Shown here: positions 58,838 to 64,000 of the stretch, piece after piece
Position numbering within the stretch: the stretch's first letter is position 1
Layout: each line of letters opens with the position of its first letter
Assembly (NCBI GenBank): GCA_036345935.2
Contig: JADWOT020001469.1
Span: 106,761-170,760 of the forward strand
DNA from: Taenia hydatigena
Lineage: Eukaryota; Platyhelminthes; Cestoda; Cyclophyllidea; Taeniidae
DNA: 64,000 bases
Direction: 5' to 3'
Notes under the pieces: generated by a model
Databases searched by the model: none
Told to the model about the DNA's origin: nothing
Seen by the model: only the letters and a program-made list of their open reading frames with translations
Made by a program: the position numbers and the translations under genes

Positions 58838-59083
58838 ATGGCAGCGCTTCTTAAATTGAAGGGTTTTCATCTGATTCGTGCCTCCGCTGCTGTCACTGTG
58901 TTGGGACTTACGTTGGTAATTGGCGCGATAATACATCGCGTAGTAGCTCTACATCAAGCAGCCAATGGTAGTAATGATGCGAGGATTAAGCTTTTAGCCA
59001 AGGGAGCATTTATAAAGGCGCCAATCAAGTCATCTGGCTGGATAGTTGGTAAAGCAAATTATTTTGTGACATGTTCACACTGA
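58838..59083 (+). CDS. Small predicted membrane protein or first exon
   Basis: The ATG-initiated frame encodes MAALLKLKGFHLIRASAAVT, a hydrophobic helix VLGLTLVIGAIIHRVVAL, then a charged tail with ARIKLLAKGAFIKAPIKSSG. The layout (short basic N-terminus, one membrane helix, basic tail) suits a small inner-mitochondrial or integral membrane subunit. The tail faintly recalls cytochrome c oxidase subunit 6c, but this is not secure. A donor-like GTTG/GTAAAG at 59048 could end the exon. Otherwise the protein stops at 81 residues. Confidence 0.42.
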   Translation: MAALLKLKGFHLIRASAAVTVLGLTLVIGAIIHRVVALHQAANGSNDARIKLLAKGAFIKAPIKSSGWIVGKANYFVTCSH

Positions 59084-59722
59084 GCTGAGGTGAGGACCCG
59101 TGAGGACATGATTTGTTCACTTCATGTAGTCCGCAAACTCCTAAGAGCTGGAAAGCAAATCAAACTAAGAAGTTGAGCATTTCAAACACCTTCGGGAAGG
59201 ACAAGGAGGAGAAGAATGAAAGGTGTTCCCAACCTTTTCATCGTGTATGGAATTCTACCTAAACGTTGCTAGTAGCAATGATGAATGGAAACCAAGTCGA
59301 CACTCACTAGAATTGTGCATTAGTTCGACAGGTACAATATCTCCGAAGTTGTTTGGTTCTCGCGGATCAGATGCAGCAGTGTCATGTGCGCCCTGATGAT
59401 GAAGAGGAGAGGGGTCGCCTTAGCACGGCTCCACCGTATTGATACTTTATAGAATGCCGCTTAGGCTGAAGATCAAGGCAGCAACTAGGTAAATACGAAG
59501 CTGAAGAGGCGACTTTTTTAGAGCATAAATGCGTTGTTTACATTGAAAACTATACTGGTTAAAATTACTAAGAGGAAGGAAGCGCAGTCACTGCTGCCTG
59601 TCTTTTTAACATGGAGCAATCGAAAAGGCCCATTGTGGCATGGGTGACTAAATGCGGCTTCGAAGAGGGTGATGCAGATATCATTTGGGTCCGCTTTTGG
59701 TAGCTAAGCGGCTTTCTTGGCC

Positions 59723-60008
59723 TCAATGGCTATATGGATAAAAACGACTTGAGACGGCTTTGTCGTTAGAAGGAGTAGAAGCACCAAGTATCACGTCCCA
59801 AGTCGCTTTAGGAAGATAATTCCCATTTTCCAGATTTCTTTGCCTATTCGGACATTCAACGTCGTCGTCTCTAGATATCTTTTCCTCCCCCAACTCTGCA
59901 CGTACTGAAGGAGGATGTAAGCTTCGGAACAAACTTAGGCCTACATTGGCGTTTTCTACCTCAGATTTGATATCTCTTAACTTTTTGTTTGACAATGTAG
60001 TGCCGCTG
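59723..60008 (-). CDS. Probable terminal exon, unknown hydrophilic protein
   Basis: This minus exon of 95 codons ends at TGA and encodes TLSNKKLRDIKSEVENANVG, then LGEEKISRDDDVECPNRQRN and GNYLPKATWDVILGAS. It is strongly hydrophilic and probably disordered. The acceptor is a NAGNAG pair (CTCTTAGCAG) giving starts at 60008 or 60005, both phase 2. Length and composition make chance unlikely. No family is recognised, and the upstream exons were not found. Confidence 0.5.
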
Positions 60009-60739
60009 CTAAGAGCTATGCTCCAACATCTTTAGACACGGCGTCCTTGACAGATGATCAACTCTTGACGGTTATAAACTCAAATGATTTTTCCACATTC
60101 ATTTCAAAATATCATTCAATAGAGGTATAATTGCTTCAGCGATACAGGTCTGCTCTATTTAATACTTAGAGGCAGTGGGGTGGCGGTTCTGGCCAAGCGA
60201 GTATTCTTCTTTACCCCAAACACATTTCAATTTCTGAGCATTGCTCAGTCTCAGCAAAAAATGATGGCAAGCTTTTTAAAAACTGCTTTTATAAGTCATG
60301 CTCAGAAGTTAGCCACTTCAGATCGAGCAGGCTGGGTCAACACGGACATGAAGCAGCACTTTTAACTCTCCTTCCTGTGGCAGTTGACCTCAAGTTTGAC
60401 GCGTTTCAATGGTGATTCTGCAAGGATTTGCTTAAATATATGTACATTTTGCACGTTGGAATCCTTCTACACGGAGGTGATAGGAACGGGACCGCATCTC
60501 GGTTAACGCATTGGCTTAGTTAGTCATGGTAACGCCCGACGTTTGACAGCTTCTGCTCATCGCAGCCGGCGCTAAAGGGCTCTCTCGCACATCCACTAAA
60601 GAAAAGGTATTCTAAGGACAAGTTAAAGGGCTCTATATACGTTTAATTAGGCTAGAAATGCAAATAGTGCAAGCAAAGTTATCTGTTCTCTTGACGTCAT
60701 TCCATTTCTGAGTGCTCCTTCGCCCTTGAGGCAAATTCT

Positions 60740-62370
60740 TTGCCCTAATATTTAATGCAATCCAAACATAAGTTCATATAAACTACCTTTTTATCCGATC
60801 ATGTTGACAAGCCAAGCACCAATTAAAAACGTAGGAAATAAATAATCTATCAGAGAACAGGAGCCCTTCATAACAGGAGCATGTTTTTAGAACAGATCTG
60901 TATATGTGAAACACACCACTAGCAGTACGGCACCGAATATGCCTCCATGATTGCACGCGACCGATGGGCTTTTACCGCAATACATTTTGTAGTTAAAACC
61001 GTTCTTGATCGCCGGTGATACAAATTCGCCAGGCGCATCCAATCTTCTTATAGAGCAAATTATTGCAGCGTATATACGAAAGATCATTGTTGATCAGTGT
61101 AGGTTTGATCACCGCTCCAGCATCGTATCACGCCCATCCGACTGACAATAGAGATGCCATTGATCGCATGGGGTAGTAGCTTCTGACCTCCGTCACACTG
61201 AGATTTTGCTACGTCGTACCAAGTTAGCTCACGCACTGGTGACGGCTGCAGTACACGTCGTGTCACTGGAGCACTTTATCACGCTTTACTCGTCTACAAT
61301 TCTTTTCACTCCTTCCATTGCTCACAATCTATTTACCCCCTTCCATAGGCACTTATAACATTACGTGCGATCAAACGCCTTTGCACCTCATCCCCTTTGC
61401 TCTCCTCAATGCGTAGATGTACATGCTACTGGATCGCATTGAGTAATGCTACTTGAAGTGATGGTGGTGATGTCGGCGGTAGCAGACATGATGGTCGTGG
61501 TGATGCCGATATCATCAGCCATAGGTTCACGATTGCGTTAATTTTGGCGTCCGTTGAAGTGTTGATGTCAACGCTGCTCTAAAAAGTGCATGGACAAGTG
61601 CATTTTGTATTGCACTCAGAGCTACAGCTTAGACAATGAGGTAGAAGGAAGTGTAAGTGACGTGATTCGGTGGGAATAGGAGAAAGCAAAACAGGGAGAA
61701 GTGTCATGTGTGCGTGTGTGAGTGTGTGTTGGCATAGCCATGTCTGAGAAGCAGAAAGGATGGGTCGATAAATAGGTAAATGAATGGATGGACTGATGGA
61801 GGGTGTGAGGCGGCAGTGGTGGAGGGTAAGTGAGGGAGCAATAGAAGAGTGGAATCACGTAGATGGCAATGAAGGAGCAAATCAAGAAATGAAGAAAGAG
61901 TGGACAAAGTGGATGGAGGATAGCGGGAATTGGGGAGAAGAGTGGGGAGGAAGAGAGAAGTGATGCGATGTGTTGGCATGAAAAGTCGGAAAACGGAAAG
62001 TAGAAGTTGTGCGGATATCAAGCATTGCTGTTCCTACATGGTGTTATCCTCATATATTGATGCTCTACTTTGGCTGCGACTTTTTAAACTTGCTTTATTT
62101 GATGCAAATACTGAGAAGTGCGTCCCTAGTCCTATAGTTCGCACATCAACATTTTACCATCCGCATATAAACAAATAGCTAAATTGCATCGAGGACAGAA
62201 TTCTTTGCTTAACTGTAAATCACTTCAGGAATTTGATTCGCTTGAGTAGACGCTTTTTTTATAATTCGGTTTGATTCACACCAACCTGCTAAAAATACGA
62301 TTTAGCTTGAAGTTATAACTGTAGTGAAAAGATGGCAAGTGACATTGGAGACGAAATCCAATTTTTCTAA
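60740..62370 (-). repeat. Interspersed repeat family R1, copy B
   Basis: Inverted counterpart of 3340-5115. It includes the GA-rich block (61.65-61.98 kb) whose complement is the CT-rich block of copy A. Frames 61622-61885 and 61704-62021 on the minus strand parallel those in copy A only because both are CT-rich repeat sequence, and they are not called as genes. Confidence 0.85.
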
Positions 62371-63360
62371 CCACCATCGGGACAAAAAAAAGACTTCCAA
62401 CCACTATGATATCTGGACGTTTCTGACAACTTTGTTCATGGAAAATTCTTTAAAAAATTATCAGAGGAATTGAGTGCCTTTTAACTTCTATAGCTTTTAA
62501 CTGGTGCAAGCCAACAAAAGGGCCGAACATCCCACTTCGGAATTTGTTGCTAATTTCATCCCGCCAGATTATCTAGATGCCAAAACGGATGCTGTATGAA
62601 TTGTGCTCGTATTGGCAAGTCCCATTCTCTGTGGTACCGCAAATGGATGGTCGAATTATTATTGATGAGATTATCCACGACCTTAGATGATGTTCCCGTG
62701 TCTGATAACCAAGTTCACAATGTGCAGACTGTAAACCAGGAAGTAACACCCTCGACAGCTGAACTATGACGCGTCAAGTCGTAAAGATTCTATGGCATCA
62801 ACTTTAGCTTGGTTGGATTCTGCAGTAAGAAAAATGAAAATGATAACGAACCAAAAGTGAACCCTACTACCGTCTCGGTTCGTCCTTGCGTAAGACAGTT
62901 AGTTGCAAGTGTGTTTCGAATTGGCGCATTGAGTTTAATGCTCATTTAATTTTAAGGACATCGTTTATTAGGTGTCATCGGTGCTGCCACTGTACAATAA
63001 ACCGATAGAAGCCAGAATGACTAGTAAGGAAACGAACTTTTACTGACTTTAATTGCACTAACCCTCTATAAGGCCAATCCATATCAGCAAAGACAACGCA
63101 AACATCAAGCACCATGAAGATAACACTGGCGACAGAAAAATTAACAGTAGTGTCGTCGTTTCCATGTGCATTGCGAACGATTAGTGCTTAATTAACAGGC
63201 TTGACCGACCACTCTTTGACGGTGGCATGCATCCGCGCTGCTTGAAACAATATGGAAACAAGGAAACAGCTGCTTTGCAAAAGGTGGAAATAATTGAGAT
63301 AAGGAAAGTCGCTATAAGGAAAACAACGATTATGCACTTTTATGCAGGGATCATTACCTG
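62371..63360. other. No gene recognised
   Basis: No supported exon, RNA gene or repeat pair seen. Confidence 0.5.
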
Positions 63361-63365
63361 AGTAT

Positions 63366-63640
63366 GCGCTGAGTGCAATCCTATGGCAAGAAGATGCAGA
63401 GGTGTCGATGACCTCGAGTTTAACATTAGCGTTGATGGTACTGCAACAAATTAAAGATAGAATTGCTGTGTTAATTCACCGACAGAGAGTCGGCCACCGT
63501 CTTCATCGCATCACACTTCTCTTCTGTGGGAATATAAGTGTCACAGTGAATGGAGGCTGAAGAGCCGGTAGGCCAAAGGAGCGATAAAGGAAATAGATAA
63601 TCAGATGGGTAGAAATATTACTAATACTACTACCACAAAA
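63366..63640 (+). repeat. Repeat family S1, copy 2
   Basis: Same-orientation counterpart of 28190-28460. The 72-aa plus frame at 63342-63560 lies inside it and is not called. Confidence 0.75.
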
Positions 63641-64000
63641 TCAAGGTTAAGGGCTGTATCTTAATTAGCATTGAAATTGATCACCAAGACGAAGTTGACA
63701 TTCGGATACGAAATACGCCACACAGACACCTGACTACAGTCAAGACGGGCTGGCCAAATATTCGCACTTCACTTTTTTAAGGCTGGTGGGATGCAGTGCC
63801 TTCATTTCATTTTCTGTGACAGCAGCTGAGGCCCAGTGGATCGCCAGTTTAATTTGAGCCGTCGATTTCCATAGTCCTTGCAAAAATAGGGGTGTAAACT
63901 GCTTTGAAAGTAATGGGTGAATCTACGCACAGCAGCAGTATTTTGTTCCATCGATACCTACAGCAGCCCCTTGTTTACGATCTTCTTACTACTGCTGCAG
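63641..64000. other. No gene recognised
   Basis: Nothing supported up to the window edge. Confidence 0.5.

Noticed and set aside
3340..62370. R1 arms as terminal inverted repeats of one giant Maverick/Polinton-like element
   Set aside because: The interval of about 55 kb holds host-type exons, other repeats and no polymerase, integrase or capsid coding, and the arms are strongly diverged.

Overview
This is nuclear DNA from an animal. It is AT-rich (about 60% by eye), gene-poor and intron-rich. Short exons with GT-AG boundaries sit in small clusters with introns of roughly 75-560 nt, separated by kilobases of diverged repeats and decayed tRNA-derived SINEs. The recognisable domains (a CELF/Bruno RRM3, C2H2 zinc fingers, an EMAP II-like domain, probable Pol I subunit A49 pieces) are eukaryotic. 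The architecture would suit an invertebrate such as a flatworm, but no sequence here proves the phylum. There is no bacterial operon, no CRISPR array and no intact tRNA or rRNA gene.

The best-resolved gene is on the minus strand at 19745-21878. It is the 3' part of a CELF-family RNA-binding protein: linker exons, an Ala/Gln-rich exon, and two exons that together encode RRM3 and the stop. Its exon phases join consistently. One 249-nt exon (20850-21098) has phase 0 at both ends but carries an in-frame TAA just before its donor, which is the layout of a poison cassette exon. A decayed genomic copy of the two RRM3 exons and their intron lies about 5.5 kb further 3' at about 14115-14420. A second solid minus-strand gene fragment at 7172-7979 encodes consecutive C2H2 zinc fingers, some of them split by introns.

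On the plus strand, 39344-39587 carries an EMAP II-like tRNA-binding domain exon of the tyrosyl-tRNA synthetase C-terminus/AIMP1 type. Two exons at 35.1 and 36.5 kb resemble the Pol I subunit A49 (POLR1E). Several further exons are supported only by splice signals and open frames and are left unnamed. They are at 5.3, 15.7, 25.9, 27.5, 46.1, 52.0, 52.5, 58.8 and 59.7-60.0 kb.

Repeats occupy much of the rest. There are three diverged inverted pairs (3.34-5.11/60.74-62.37 kb, 29.80-30.48/37.69-38.43 kb, 40.75-41.70/49.05-49.96 kb) and two direct pairs (26.99-27.43/55.31-55.60 kb and 28.19-28.46/63.37-63.64 kb). At least eight tRNA-like SINE heads come from more than one tRNA type, and there are strand-asymmetric purine tracts. 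Exons were read by eye, so exon boundaries without homology support are provisional.
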